Of a DNA stretch of 64,000 nt, positions 52,306 through 64,000 are shown in pieces (the first letter of the stretch is position 1; every line of letters begins with the position of its first letter). The stretch spans positions 21,712,752-21,776,751 of the forward strand of contig NC_080055.1 in NCBI RefSeq assembly GCF_026212465.1, in the 5' to 3' direction. The notes under the pieces are model-generated. The model worked only from the letters and a program-made list of their open reading frames with translations. It was not told the origin of the DNA and made no database searches. The position numbers and the translations under genes are program-made. The stretch comes from Amaranthus tricolor (lineage: Eukaryota > Streptophyta > Magnoliopsida > Caryophyllales > Amaranthaceae).

Positions 52306-55300
52306 CTACGAAACACGGACACGGCTGGCGTGTGACGTGTCGCGTGTCCGACACGTGTCGGACACGGACACGCGACGGACACGCAAAAATCCGTGTCCGA
52401 CACGCCAAATGAAGTGTCCAATTTTTAAGTATTTTTTCGGACACGTGGACACGGCAAGGACACGCGACGGACACGGCAAGGGACACATGTCGTTAAAAAA
52501 AAAAAAAAAAAATTGAAAAAACTGAAAAAAAAAGAAATAAACCCCTCTAAGTTGACCTCTCAGGCTCTCACTCTCACTTACTCTCATCTCAAATCTCACT
52601 TTGAGTTACTGGACTCACGCGGTCACGCCTCCAGCCCTCCACCACGCCTGCTCCTCTAACCCTAAAAATTCTACGGCTGCTCCTCCACCACGCCACCGCC
52701 ACCGACGGCTTCACTGAGTGGTGCTGTGGTCTGCTCCTCAAACACTCGACGGCTGCTGTGGACCTGTGGTGCTTCCCTAAAAATCGATTTTTTTGATTTT
52801 GTTTCAGGTATTTTCAATCTTTATCCTAAATCCTAATATTAATCTTGTTCTAATCTTTAATCTTAGTGTTAATCTTAAATTTTTAATCTTGTTGAGTTGT
52901 TGTTTTAACATTTATTTTTACTGGAATTTGATTACTGGAATTTGATGGATATTTGATTTCAATTTGATTACTGTGATGGACTGTGATGGATATTTGATTT
53001 CAATTTGATTACTGTGATGGACTGTGATGGATTTTGATTACTGGTATTGTATTGTATTGGTTGTGGTTGTTTATAAATCTTGATGAAATTACTGTGATGG
53101 AATTTGATTACTGGAATTTGATGGAGTTTATAAATCTTTAATTGTGGTTGTTTGAATTTGAAGAGTTCAATCATGTCTAGTAGCGGGGCTAGTGGCTCTG
53201 ATTCGTGCAATGTAAGTGGTGATGCTGCAAATGAAGAGGGTGATTTCTGTTATTATCCTTTGTGGAAATATGTTGTGAAAGGGGAAAAAATGAGTGGAGG
53301 TGGGGGTAATTATACTTGGCAATGCAACTTTTGCAAACAAATAAAGAGTGGTTCATATACTAGAGTTAGAGCACATTTGATGGGAGTTGCAAAAGGTGGA
53401 ATTAGTCAATGTCCTAATGTAACAAATGAGGATAAAATGCAAATGAGAAACTTAGAAAGACAAGTTGAGCAATATAAAGAATCTAGACAACCAAAAAGAC
53501 CACCACTTCCTAGTCATTCTTTGTCTTCCGAAACTTCTCTTTCACCAACTTCATATGCCAAGAAAAGAAAATCTGACAACCCAATCACCAAAGCTTTTGA
53601 TATACAAGCTCGAAACAACTTAGATGCTGAGATAGCAAGGATGTTTTTTATTGGGGCATTGCCTTTTAACCTTTGTCGAAACCCTTAATATGTTAGTTCA
53701 TACAACTATGCTGCCACAAATAATATTCCTGGTTACAAGCCTCCTGGTTACAATAAAATGAGAACCACTTTGTTAGAGAGAGAGAAATAAAATGTTGAAA
53801 GGCTTTTAGAACCAACAAAGGCTACTTGGAGGGAAAAATGAGTAAGTATAGTGAGTGATGGGTGGAGTGATCCACAAAGGAGACCTTTAATTAATCTCAT
53901 GGTAGCTTGTGAAGTTGGTCCTCTATTCTTAAAGGCCGTTGATTGCTCAGGAGAGGTAAAGGATAAAGACTTTATTGCTAGTTTGTTGAATGATGCCATT
54001 GAAGAAGTTGGAGATGACAAATTTGTTGTACAAATTCTGACTGATAATGCAAGCAATTGCAAGGCCGCTGGAGAACTTATAGAGGGTAGATATCCACATA
54101 TATTTTGGACACCATGCATTGTTCACACTCTTAACCTTGCTCTTAAAAACATTTGTAATGCTAAAAATGTTTCAAACAATGAGGAGGTTTATGATGAGTG
54201 TCATTGGATAACTGAAGTTCATGGAGATGCTTTATTTATCAAAAACTACATAATGAACCATTCAATGATGTTAGCTATATTTAATAAGTTCTCTCCATTA
54301 AAGCTTCTTTCTGTCGGTGATACTCGCTTCGCTTCGGTAGTTGTCATGCTAAAGAGGATGAAACTTCTTAAACCAACTCTTCAATCCATGGTTGTTAGTG
54401 AGGCTTGGTCCACATATCGTGATGATCATCGTGGAAAAGCTACACTTGTGAGGGAAAAGATTTTAAATGACGATTGGTGGGACAACGTTGATTACATCCT
54501 TGATTTTACTCGTCCCATTTATGAAATGATAAGAGCATGTGATACCGACAAAGCATCCCTTCATCTAGTATATGAAAAATGGGATTCAATGATTTCAAAG
54601 GTGAAGGAGATCATATATAACCTTGAGCATAAACAAAGGCATGAGTATTCTTCTTTCTTTAGTGTGGTCGAAACAATACTTCTTAGCCGTTGGAAGAAAA
54701 GCAACACTCCACTTCATTGTTTGGCACATTCTTTGAATCCAAGGTAAAGGAGATCATATTGTATGTTTAAATGTTTAAAGCATTAGATTATGTATTAACT
54801 AAATTCTCTTCTTTTTTATGTATTTAAAAGGTATTATAGTGACGTGTGGCTTAAAGAGGTCCCCGGTAGAGTTGCTCCACATGTTGACAATGAAATTTCC
54901 ACACAAAGATTTAATTGCTTCAGAAGATTGTTTCAAAACTTGGAAGATAGAAGAAAGGTTAATATGGAGTATTCTATTTTCTCGGCAAGAGATGGTGGTG
55001 TATTTACCGAACCGGAGTGCTTGAATGATATGTACATGATGGCTCCAAAGCATTGGTGGGCAACTTATGGCTCACAAGTTCCGATGCTTCAAGCATTAGC
55101 ATTCAAGTTGTTAGGACAACCATCATCTTCCTCTTGTTGTGAGAGGAATTGGAGCACATATAAATTCATTCATTCATGTACTAGAAACAAACTTGCACTA
55201 AAACGTGCTCAAGATTTGGTGTACATTCATAACAATCTTCGTTTGCTTTCAAGGAGAGGTGAGGCTTATAACAAGGGAAGAACAAGGTTGTGGGATGTTG

Positions 55301-55722
55301 GAGGAGATGACTTTGGAAATCTAGAAGATTCTATTTGCCTTGGCATGGCGGATCTTTCTCTTGATGAGCCCGAGTTGGAAACTACTTTTGTAGCGGAGGA
55401 TGATGATGGATGTCATATGGATGATATGTGAAGATCAAACTTATATTTACCTATTTATTTGGTTTTCTTTGATTTGGTTTGTATGACTATTTTTAAATAC
55501 TCCTATTGTTTATTTGGTACTTATTTGAATGTTATGTGAGTTTTATATTTTTAAAGTGTTTATTTACAAATATCAAATGAAAGATTGTAAAATTATCTTT
55601 AATTTGATATATTTATTATATTACCATTTACGTGTCCCCGTGTCCGCCATTTTTAAGTTGGCGTTTTCCCGTACCCGTGTCGTGTCCGTGTCCGTGTTCG
55701 TGTCCGTTTTAGTGCAACCTAG
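52306..55722 (+). mobile_element. hAT element nested in MULE-2
   Basis: Bounded by the exact 8-bp duplication GTTACCTG (52298-52305, 55723-55730). Ends are CTACGAAAC and, inverted, CTAGGTTGC. Both subterminal regions are packed with GGACACG/CGTGTCC motifs (52312-52480, 55630-55706), probably transposase binding sites. 3,417 bp, encoding one transposase gene on the plus strand. Being inside MULE-2, it is the younger of the two. Confidence 0.92.
53173..55431 (+). pseudogene. hAT transposase with three in-frame stops
   Basis: Two exons (53173-54743 and 54831-55431, GT-AG intron) would give about 723 residues: a BED-type zinc finger (WQCNFCKQIKSGSYTRVRAHL, split at 53316-53380), a DUF659-type region with VSDGWSDPQRRPLINLM, LTDNASNCKAAG and FWTPCIVHTLNLALKNI, and the C-terminal hAT dimerisation domain with SSSSCCERNWSTY. 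The frame is open throughout except for TAA at 53686-53688, TAA at 53788-53790 and TGA at 53839-53841, all within 156 nt and all single-base changes of expected codons (Y, E, G). No frameshift is seen. An upstream ATG at 53152 would add seven residues. Not functional as read. Confidence 0.88.
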
Positions 55723-55844
55723 GTTACCTGAAGCGTAAGCACTGATGGATCAATTGAGCCCAGCATCGCCATGATCGCTGTTACATACATAAGTGTTATA
55801 AAAATCATATAAATATTAGGTGAATCAACATGATATTACAAAAT

Positions 55845-57420
55845 ATTTTTAAAAAGATATACTTTGTTGACCTTCGAGGGCATGTTTTCTTATTATGACC
55901 ACTAAATCCACAAAAGCTACACGTGTTACGAGGACGCGTCAATGGTGCATCCATTTCGTTCCGTATACGAGTTGATCGCGACGACCCTTTCCACGCTTCG
56001 TTGAGGGATCTGGAACAAATGTAGGACCGTTCCAAGGATCGCAGGTGAACATGTCTGGAACAGGCATGAAAGTCTTCTTATATGTCGATACGTATTTTGT
56101 AGTGCGAAACGAAGTGTCAACAAAAGCATCATACGATATGTTACGAGCTCGACATACTGCAAGAACTTGTGAGCAAGGTAACTTGAAGATGGTTGGAATC
56201 TGACAGGAGTATGATGTTGCTGTGAGGTCAACCATATAGGATTTTCCACCTTTTCCTGCTATCCTGTTGCCACAATCAGTGGTGACCTCAAATATCCCAC
56301 GCACTGTGTCATATATCCTAACATCATGAAAGCGTGCTTTTTCAGCAATGCATTCAATCGTATCAGTTGGTTTCTTGGCATACACATGTCCATTGTCTAA
56401 TCTGTTTCTCCCTAAATCCTTCCTTGTGGCAAAGTATTCGTTAACCCGGAAGAATGTCATCCTCACCAATGAAGTGATTGGGAGTGACCTGGCCCCCTTC
56501 ATTACGCCATTGAACTCTTCAGACATGTTTGTAGTTCTCACTCCATATCGATGCCCACCGTCATGAATAAAAGTCCATTGGCGCTCAGGAATAGAACCAT
56601 CCACTAAGTACTTATACGCGTCCTCATTAAACTCTTTAAGGCGATTCATGTAGAAATTATATTTCCGAATCTTTATCTGTTCAGAAGCTTTTCCAAATAA
56701 GTTTTTGACTGCTATGTTTTTGAACTTCTTATGCACGTTTGAAGCTAGATGGTGTTTACAAAACCGATGGAATGCAAATGGCTCTTCCCAACCTTTTCCA
56801 ACTCTATTCATTGCATGCAAAATTCCCTTGTGACGATCAGATATAACACATAAGCCGTCCCTCTTAGTGACATAATGCCTTATACAATCCAAGAACCAAC
56901 TCCATGTGTCGTTGCTCTCTCCCTCCACAACGGCAAAGGCAAGTGGGAACAACTGAGAATTTGCATCTATCGCCATAGCAATCATAAGTGTGCCTCTGTA
57001 CTTTCCGTACAAATGTGTATATAGAAATAAGGGGACGACAGTGGGGAAAACCCTTAATGGATGGTCCGAAAGCCCAAAAAATTCGCTTAAACATCACTCT
57101 GGTAGGATCCATTGTTGGTGGACTTCCCATTGCACCACTGTTCCTGGATTAGATTGCATTAACGCTTGCAGGTACCTTGGAAGCTCCTCAAAGGACTTAT
57201 CCTAATCCCCAAATACTTTTGTTATAGCCTTATTTTTAGCCAACCAAGCTCTCTTATATGTTATAACAAATACGTATTTATTTTTTACAAAATTAACGAT
57301 TGACTTCACCTTAAACGCTGGATCAACTCTGATCATATCCACGATAAGATCAGCAACAAATTCAGAAGTAAATGAAGATTGAAGAAATTTTTTATTTAAA
57401 GCAAAACCAGCAGCAAGGAG
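55845..57420 (-). pseudogene. MULE-2 transposase, decayed
   Basis: Minus-strand MuDR-type transposase. Segments in order: FVADLIVDMIRVDPAFKVKS (about 57300-57360), YKRAWLAKNKAITKVFGD, a TAG stop near 57201 where Trp is expected, then LPRYLQALMQSNPGTVVQW, FWAFGPSIKGF, GKYRGTLM, VISDRHKGI, a SWIM finger and a CCHC knuckle CSFCGFSGHNKKTC. A 5-nt deletion near 57020-57025 removes the first catalytic Asp (the D-G of DGTHLYG) and shifts the frame; another frameshift lies near 55975-55990 before the knuckle. The N-terminal PB1-like domain seen in MULE-1 is missing, with the terminal repeat directly upstream. Dead. Confidence 0.88.
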
Positions 57421-57760
57421 GAAGGAAGGACAAGTGAGATGAAGTGACCAAATAAAAACAGAAGCAGCCGTTTTGTACAGCTACAAAACCGCCACTTCAA
57501 GTGGCGGTTTGCTATATTATTTTTTTTATTTTTTATTTTTTTTTTTAAAAAAATTGAAATTCATGTTAACCGCCATTTCATATAGCGGTTTACTTAAGAT
57601 TCCTAAACAAAACCGCCATTTCAACTAGCGGTTATATTAAAAAAAAAAATCCCAAACCTATCCTACGTGGACGGTAATGTGGGAAATATTTTCCCAATTA
57701 ATGCAAAGTGGGAATTAATTTGTTTTTGGGCAATATTATGGAAAAATACTCGACAAAGAA

Positions 57761-59555
57761 ACTCAAGAAAGATGCTATATTGACTTGTAATATATTTTAT
57801 TATTGGTGGGTTGAAAAATTGACTTAGATGATATAAAAGTATGAAAAAGTTAACCTAATTACTAATATAATATTGTTTAATATGATAATTAATGACACCT
57901 CCAATACCTAATATAAACATTCATATTCATGAAATTGAAGTAAAAAAAATAGGAATCATGCAATTGAGCACAAAGTCAACTAGAGTGTAAACAAGAAGCA
58001 AAAATATAATGTTATCTTGTTTAGTTATTGATCAGATTGGAAAATCATAGTGATTTTCTTGCAACAAAGATTATATTATACGATATTAAACATTAATACA
58101 ACCATAAGCCCATAACCAATTCATTTATCTAAAAAATGACATTTACGCGGTTGCACTAACCTATATAAAAATATAATTTATATACTATCATATTGTTATT
58201 TGATATTTACAATAATTGGCTTTTTTTTTTACGGTTTTTGAAGCATATATTTAATGCTTTTCATCATATTGCTATTCGATTTTCACCAATTGACTTTTGA
58301 TCAAAGCAAATTTAGTGGGATGGATCGAGAAAGTAATAATAAATGGAGTACGTCAAATCATTGATTGTGTTTGAATGGTTGCTAAATTATGCACATGTGA
58401 TCGGCTGAGATATGATTCGAAATTAAAATAGCTATCATTTAGGAGTTAATTATTTTAGTAAGTTATTAGTAGTGGGTTATTTAACTTCTCACATTTGGCA
58501 CTAAGGTAGTGGCTTAATTTTAAGATATTTAGTTATTGGCATCTTTATTTAAAACTATGTGTAACTTTTTATTACAAATTTAAAATAAGAAAAAAAACAA
58601 GGAAACAATGTAGTAGTCACTCTACCATATATTTTATACTTTTTCCCAACAGTCTTCACATTGAGTAAATAGAAAGAAATTGACTAATATAAGCTTGATA
58701 GACTACCCCTCTATCGTGCGTATATATCTTAGTGCGTAGAAGCGGAATAACAAATTTCACCAATAATTAATGAAAATTTTCAATGGAACTTCCTTCAAGA
58801 GCTTTTGGCAAAATGAAAGGATTCAACAGAGAAATAGTGATCAGCATAACATTGATGCAATAGTCGTCAGTAGTCGTACAAATTACAAAATGTGAATGAA
58901 ACAAGAATCAAATACACTTTACTTTACAAGAGTGAACAAAGATATTGTGTGATACACAATTTATTCCTAATCTAAAATGTAAACCAAAAGAACTTGACCG
59001 CTTTGATTCAGACAAATTCTAGCAAAATATTTGTAGTGTTTGCTCCTTCATGGATTATGCTATATGTTCTATTGCTTGATATTTACAATGGAATTCACAA
59101 CTTCTGCTTAGGAATCAAAACAAGCCTCTCCTCAGATGATTGCGACCACCATTTTTGTAAACATGGCCTTCTGCATAACGGCAACATAATTACAAAGTTT
59201 CTATTATTGGGCTATGAAACCCAAGTATGAGGCATGTCTCATGGTGAGACCGTCTCATACAAGAATTTGTGTAAAACAATAGAACAATATAGGTGTATCA
59301 TCCACACAAAAGGAAACTTACATTTGGTTTTGGGAAGGCTCTCCCAAATTTCTGATATTTCTGAAAGTCAGCTACAGTGTGTATAGTAGTGACACACAAA
59401 AGAATTATATATGATCCTGCGCTAATAAAACCATTATAGTCCATCATTGTTGCTGTGAAGTAAAATGCAGCGTAACTACCAGCTTTCCAAACTTGAAAGA
59501 TCAGCGACCACCTAACAGACATCAGACCTGCACAGTTTGTGATCTGCCTCAAGCA
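57761..59555. other. Spacer, with 3' flank of the kinase exon
   Basis: Holds the dispersed repeat at 58370-58650. TGAGACCGTCTCATACAAG at 59242-59260 is a palindrome-centred motif. 59000-59555 may be 3' UTR of the kinase gene. No ORF supported. Confidence 0.4.
58370..58650. repeat. Dispersed repeat, related to 31400-31640
   Basis: Shares AAATTAAAATAGCTATCATT, a middle A-rich part and TTTTTCCCAACAG with the earlier copy, in the same order. Confidence 0.5.
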
Positions 59556-59722
59556 TCATTTCACATTCATTGCAGCAGCCATACTTCTCAGCTTCTGGGA
59601 AATCTCGGAAAATGACGGCCTCTCTGACGGATCAGGTGCCCAGCAGCTTTGCATTAGAGATTTCCATTCAGGATCGCACCATGTCGGAATTTGGGGACGC
59701 AACGTATTGTTCACAATACCCC
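59556..59722 (-). pseudogene. Last exon of a Raf-like (PB1/B-group MAPKKK) protein kinase
   Basis: Minus-strand exon after a TTGCAG acceptor (59723-59724). It encodes [20 protein letters not shown], then [17 protein letters not shown] and [16 protein letters not shown] followed by a stop. This is kinase subdomain XI (CW-x-x-x-P-x-x-RP) and the C-terminal end of plant Raf-like MAPKKKs, which often carry an N-terminal PB1 domain. The exon is intact and well conserved. No exon with the preceding subdomains (APE, DVYSFG) is visible between 59725 and 64000. So either the last intron is longer than 4 kb with the gene continuing beyond the window, or this is an orphan fragment. I mark it as partial. 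Confidence 0.75.
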
Positions 59723-59724
59723 CT

Positions 59725-62040
59725 GCAAGCAACATGCAGAGTTTGTCAACAAACATGGCACTAGCTGATAGCTGTAACAAGTTTAGACCCATAAAGCAAA
59801 GTCTATATGCTTGTAGGTTGTAGCCTGTCAGAGGGTCTAAAGTCTAAACCTTCCTTGAGCAATAGTTCATTTTCCTAATGCATAATATAAAAAACAGTAA
59901 GATATCGCAAGGAATTTCCAAATTATTTCCTCATTCAGATATTCCTAGCTAAACCAACCAACAATCTAAATGCATCAAAGACATGACATGCAACCTTTCG
60001 ATGGTATAGATGAACAAAACACATAAAAACGTCAGCAGCGAAATAAGAAGCATTAGTCTGCTGATGCTAATGTCCATATCCACAGATGAAGATAAAATGA
60101 AACCCCTATTCTTCATAATCATAATATTTAAACAGAAGCATACACATTTCATCTTGCATTGATTTGAGATGAGGTCAACGTTTCTGTTCCAAGCAAAAAC
60201 CTTGGCACCTAGCATGCAACAATTATTTCGAACTAGTTTTTCCGAATTATGAGACCAGCTTCTTCTAATGAAGTAATAAAATTGTTATATCAAAACTTCT
60301 AGGCTGTTCAAGATATAACTTCTTTGTGTGTGCAAGTGTTACGGTAATGTGTATGCAACTTCCCTTATTAGCCCAAAGCAAGAGCCTAATTAGAGGCATT
60401 GGATTCAGGGTTAAGGACGTTGCTCTAAAATTTGAACTGCTAAACCTGGTCAGCAACATATAGGAAATGCATGGCCAAAAACTAGGGAAAGGAAATACCA
60501 AAATAATCAAAACCCTCCAATTCCCTAAATTGATTGGCTTGAAGGGAAGATAAATTTTTAATTGAACCCACCCACTGATTTTCTCTCCGCCCCACCCAAA
60601 AGCCTCCTTATATGTTTGGATCAAGGGAATTGGAGGGGAAGGAAAGAGGAGGATTTGAAGGGATTTTTTTTCTTTGTTTGGATAAAATTTTGAAAGGGAA
60701 AGATTTGGAAGGAAAGGATTTGGAGGGATTTATTTCCTTAATTTCGTTAATGGATGAATCTCTCCAAAAGTGAAAAGATTTGGAAGGAAAATTAGTTTTA
60801 TCTTCCTCTTCCTCCCCTTTCCTCCAAAACAAACAAGGGCAGCTTTCTTAGTTATACTCTCCTCTTCCTTTCCCATCCCTCCCTTCCCATTCTCTTCCTT
60901 CACTCTTACATTGTAATCAAAACAAAGTGTAAGTGTCTTTTTCATCAATTGTCAACATCATAGTCCCCAAGACCCCTCATCTAGCTGTCAAAGCAAAATC
61001 TTAGGCAGTCCAACTAGTCACGTGCAAAGCCAACAAGAGTTGGTGTAGAAGACCTTTTTTAAAGGATATTATCACCTTCACTTACAAATTAAAGAAATAA
61101 GGAGGAAAAACGAGATGAAACCTAGAAAACTAAAGAAATTCAATTTAAAAACAAAATCTTAAAGCAAAAAAATCATTTTAATTTAAATTTGTTTTCAAAT
61201 ATACTTTCTATACATAATGTATCTTGTACTCAATCGTCCTAAGTCAATCTAGGTTGTATTTCTAGTTCCTGTTCTCGTTCCCTACTGAATGTCGTTCCAA
61301 GTAACGATGAACCCGCCATTGTCCACTATCACAATATCACTCCCCTAAAGCCACTATTTCTTGTCAATTGCATTAATTTGGCAATCCAATTATACCATCA
61401 AGGAGCAATCCCACCATCAAAATTAAAATCAAGACCATTTGTCAACTCCCCCCTCCCCCCCTTTTTGAAACACCTTTTCTCAGCAAGTCCTACGTTAATC
61501 CCTTGGTTGTGATTGTTAGAGTTATGGTTGCTATTACGATCTCGTGTTAGGGTGTGCTATATGGAGGTTCATAGAGGAGAGACATTCCAATAGTGACACA
61601 GTAGGAGAGTCGCAAAATCAATGATAGCATCAATGTTCAATTGTTGGTAGTCAGCTTGTCGTATGGTGGGGTCGGGTTAGGTTGCGACTAGGTACAGACG
61701 TACAGTGAAATCGGCAAAGATGAAGATGGTGGGAGCTAATGCTATTGAATAGCTCTCCTCAAATCAAACCAAAAGCTTTGGAGGAAATGGATATGCTTCA
61801 ATTTCGGGAAAAAAATAAACAAAACAAAAACAAAAAAAGAAAAAAAAACAAAAACAAACTCCGACGAGGAAAAGTACATGTACGTTGAGAAGTGATTGGA
61901 ATTGCCTTCAAAATGGGAAAGCATATCAAGAACTTTTGAGTTACATCTACCAAATTGAATTGGAGAGCAAGTCCCCTTTAAAGTTAGAGCCTTTATTCGG
62001 TTGGTTGTCTTATGAAAGCTTAATACGATGAAAAAATTAC
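59725..62040. other. Spacer or long intron upstream of the kinase exon
   Basis: Contains a MITE at about 60605-60840; otherwise no gene is supported. The minus-strand frames at 60265-60624 and 60608-60948 do not match a family I know. Confidence 0.4.
60605..60840. mobile_element. MITE, probably PIF/Harbinger type
   Basis: TGTTTGGATCAAGGGAATTGG with repeated GGAGGG...GGAAGG motifs on the left and an inverted CCTTTCCTCCAAAACAAAC on the right. About 235 bp. Target duplication unclear. Confidence 0.5.
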
Positions 62041-62430
62041 ACAATAGGAGACCTAATAAGTCTTTGAATCCACATAGATGTATTTTATGTTTGAAGGATG
62101 GAGAAAATAATTATCATCATTTTATGCATAGCAGTTTTACATAGTCTTATGACTAGGCTTTTTAAGATTGGCGAGAAAGAGTGGATTGCTCCGAGAAAAA
62201 TTGCGGATTTCTTAATTACTAAATTCATGGATTTGGTGGCAATAGAGATCTCAAGATATTATGGATGAGTTGTTATGCAATCCTATAGCCTACCTGGTTG
62301 GAAAGAAATAGGCGATTAATTCTTGTCCTTGGAAATTATTCGGGATAAAACAAAATTTTTAGCCTCGTTATGGACAAAGGCCAATGGTCTCTTTCAACAT
62401 TGTTCTTTAAATGAGTGTGGAGGAGAATAG
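62041..62430 (+). pseudogene. LINE-type zf-RVT region relic
   Basis: RPNKSLNPHRCILCLKDGEN followed by NYHHFMHSSF fits the zinc-binding segment (C-x-x-C ... H-x-x-x-H/C) found after the reverse transcriptase of plant LINE-like elements. A later stretch has the look of the WKERNAR-type tail. Several stops interrupt it. Confidence 0.6.
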
Positions 62431-64000
62431 AATGTACTAATGTAGTTAAATGAACTTTCTTGTGATCTCTTGTCCCTATAATGTACTTGAGAAGATTCTT
62501 TCAATAATAAAAATTTCTTTATTAAAAACAATTATAAGCATAGTGTAAAAATGCAGTAATAGTTGCGATCACGGACTCACAATAAAGGAACGGTATGATT
62601 ATCACAACACCTAATTATTGGTTAAAAGCATGAGATATCTCTTAATAGGGCCCAATACGCGGATTTTTACACCTTTACAATACAGAAAATATTGGTTCAC
62701 TTATTTCTGAAAACATTTACAATACGATCAAAGAGATGCAGTCTTGTTTTTACACTATAGTTATAAGCGTCTTATAGTCATCTTTTTCTTGACTTCTCCA
62801 TTTAGAAAAAGACAACTATGCCTGGACAGCTAAACATCTAATAACTTATTCGATATTGTGCGATTATTTGGAATACAAGAAAGAAATATCATTCAGGGAC
62901 TTTTGTAAAATGTTCAATTTCCATATAGTAAGAATTGAAGAATTCAAATAAAACATCCCAACTTTGGAAGTCATGGTATGATTGCTTGGAACCTGAAAAT
63001 GTATAAGGGTAGCATGATAGCATTTTGTATTTTGTAGCATTGGGTCAAAATTCAGCTAACCTAGGAGGCCCTTAAGGTCGTGAACATGTTGTCAAATCTT
63101 TGTAAATAAGGTGGTAGATCAAAGTGGTGACTCGTCTTGAGGTCTATATATTTTTTGGACTACAAGAAAATCTAGCATTGAGACACCAACTCGTCACTAG
63201 CGTTTAAGTAGAGTCTAATTTTTTTTTTTAATTCCAACTCTTAACCTCATCCTTATGATCTTAAGTTAAGATTATTTATCCCCAAGTCATCCATTAGTTT
63301 CTCTCCCTTCTCATTCACGCTCATAAACTCATTCCCATTCATGTGGTTCATCATTCTTCTCTTCAATTGTCAAGAGTATTATGTTGGGGTAAGTGTTTTG
63401 TTTACACTTTGTTCATCCAGTTAATTATGACAATACTCTAGATATTTGATATATGTTATGTTGATGCTTGGGAGATTTAGTATCATGTTAGGTGAAACAA
63501 AGGATGTAGGCATGTTTTAAAAATCCTAAATTCTCAAGTGTGTTTTTCTTGTTCAATGAAGGTTCTAAATTCTACTATATTCTGCATAATGAAAATATTG
63601 GTTGTTATTGGGTATTAAACTAAGATTTATTGTCGAATAGCTTGAGTTTAAGGGATCATGTAATGTCTATGAATTATGCAGTCGTGAATAGAATAGGTTG
63701 TATACATGAGACTCTTACGTGCATAAGACTAAGGTAGGGGTTGAGCCCATCGGAAAAAAATTGTGGGTGTCACCGTGATTGTGGTTTCGGATGCAATGGT
63801 GCTACGACTCATTCTGCGAACATCAATATGTAAACTATTGACTTGAAAGATATTAATTGTGTTATAGTAATTCAAATTTTCTAGAATATATATGAAAAAT
63901 AAAACTTAAAATAGACCTTTAGAACCCAACACATAAAAAAAAAGGATTATAATGGAAATATATTACAATAACAACTTATAATAGATGTTACAATGATTTC
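62431..64000. other. AT-rich spacer to window end, nothing recognised
   Basis: No gene, RNA or named repeat that I can support. Confidence 0.45.

Larger units (their letters stand above)
51822..57751 (-). mobile_element. MULE-2, Mutator-like element interrupted by a hAT element
   Basis: Left end GAGACTTTTCCCATAATATT and right end (inverted) GAGTATTTTTCCATAATATT define the inverted termini. They are flanked by a 9-bp duplication with one mismatch, GACAACGAA / GACAAAGAA (51813-51821, 57752-57760). Both termini carry palindromes of the form AACCGCCACTT...AAGTGGCGGTT (51935-51995, 57487-57630). Without the hAT insertion and its extra 8-bp duplication the element is about 2.5 kb. Its transposase gene is on the minus strand and is decayed. 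Confidence 0.88.

Noticed and set aside
52208..52599. Overlapping Arg/Cys-rich ORFs on both strands
   Set aside because: Produced by the repeated GGACACG motifs at the left end of the hAT element.

Overview
The window is nuclear DNA of a flowering plant, very probably a eudicot. It is AT-rich, the genes are split by GT-AG introns, the protein families are plant-specific (TOPLESS-type corepressor domain, CBP60, R2R3-MYB, plant CCCH protein, Raf-like kinase), and the space between genes is filled with plant transposons (MULE, hAT, Helitron, Stowaway, copia, LINE, TRIM). Caryophyllales is only a guess from the general feel of the repeats. No bacterial operon, CRISPR array or rRNA gene is present.

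Layout. 0.6-2.05 kb: a LINE reverse-transcriptase scrap, then a 1.06 kb fold-back element whose two long arms meet at a tRNA-Ile(AAU)-like sequence. 2.3-5.1 kb: a four-exon gene for a 198-residue protein that is only the N-terminal (LisH-CTLH) domain of a TOPLESS corepressor; its last codons and stop lie in a Stowaway-like MITE. 6.34-9.95 kb: a complete but disabled Mutator-like element (MULE-1) with an 11-bp target duplication. 10.4-21.2 and 22.4-31.0 kb: two tandem, intact CBP60B-like calmodulin-binding transcription factor genes on the minus strand, each 8 coding exons and 639 codons. Their introns carry different later insertions, and their fourth exons are identical over about 470 bp although flanking introns differ, which suggests gene conversion. 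32.5-33.2 kb: copia reverse-transcriptase relic. 36.5-38.35 kb: 5'-truncated, frameshifted CCCH zinc-finger gene. 38.5-39.4 and 44.0-47.1 kb: two Helitrons of one family, the second containing a 2.24 kb element with Stowaway/mariner-like ends. 40.3-42.7 kb: intact R2R3-MYB gene of the RAX/MYB36 type (minus strand). 49.7-50.2 kb: copia RNase H relic. 51.8-57.75 kb: a second MULE with a complete hAT element nested in it, both with decayed transposase genes. 59.56-59.72 kb: the last exon of a Raf-like kinase. 62.0-62.4 kb: LINE-type zinc-finger relic. The rest is AT-rich spacer with MITEs and microsatellites.

The host genes that look functional are regulators of transcription: the two CBP60 copies (calcium/calmodulin-linked immune transcription factors in known relatives), the MYB, and the corepressor-domain protein, which if expressed could compete with full TOPLESS for partners carrying EAR motifs. 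The transposons show clear nesting (hAT in MULE, hAT-MITE in a TRIM-like element in a CBP60 intron, mariner-like element in a Helitron), so relative insertion order can be read directly. All homology statements come from reading translations by eye; no database search was run.
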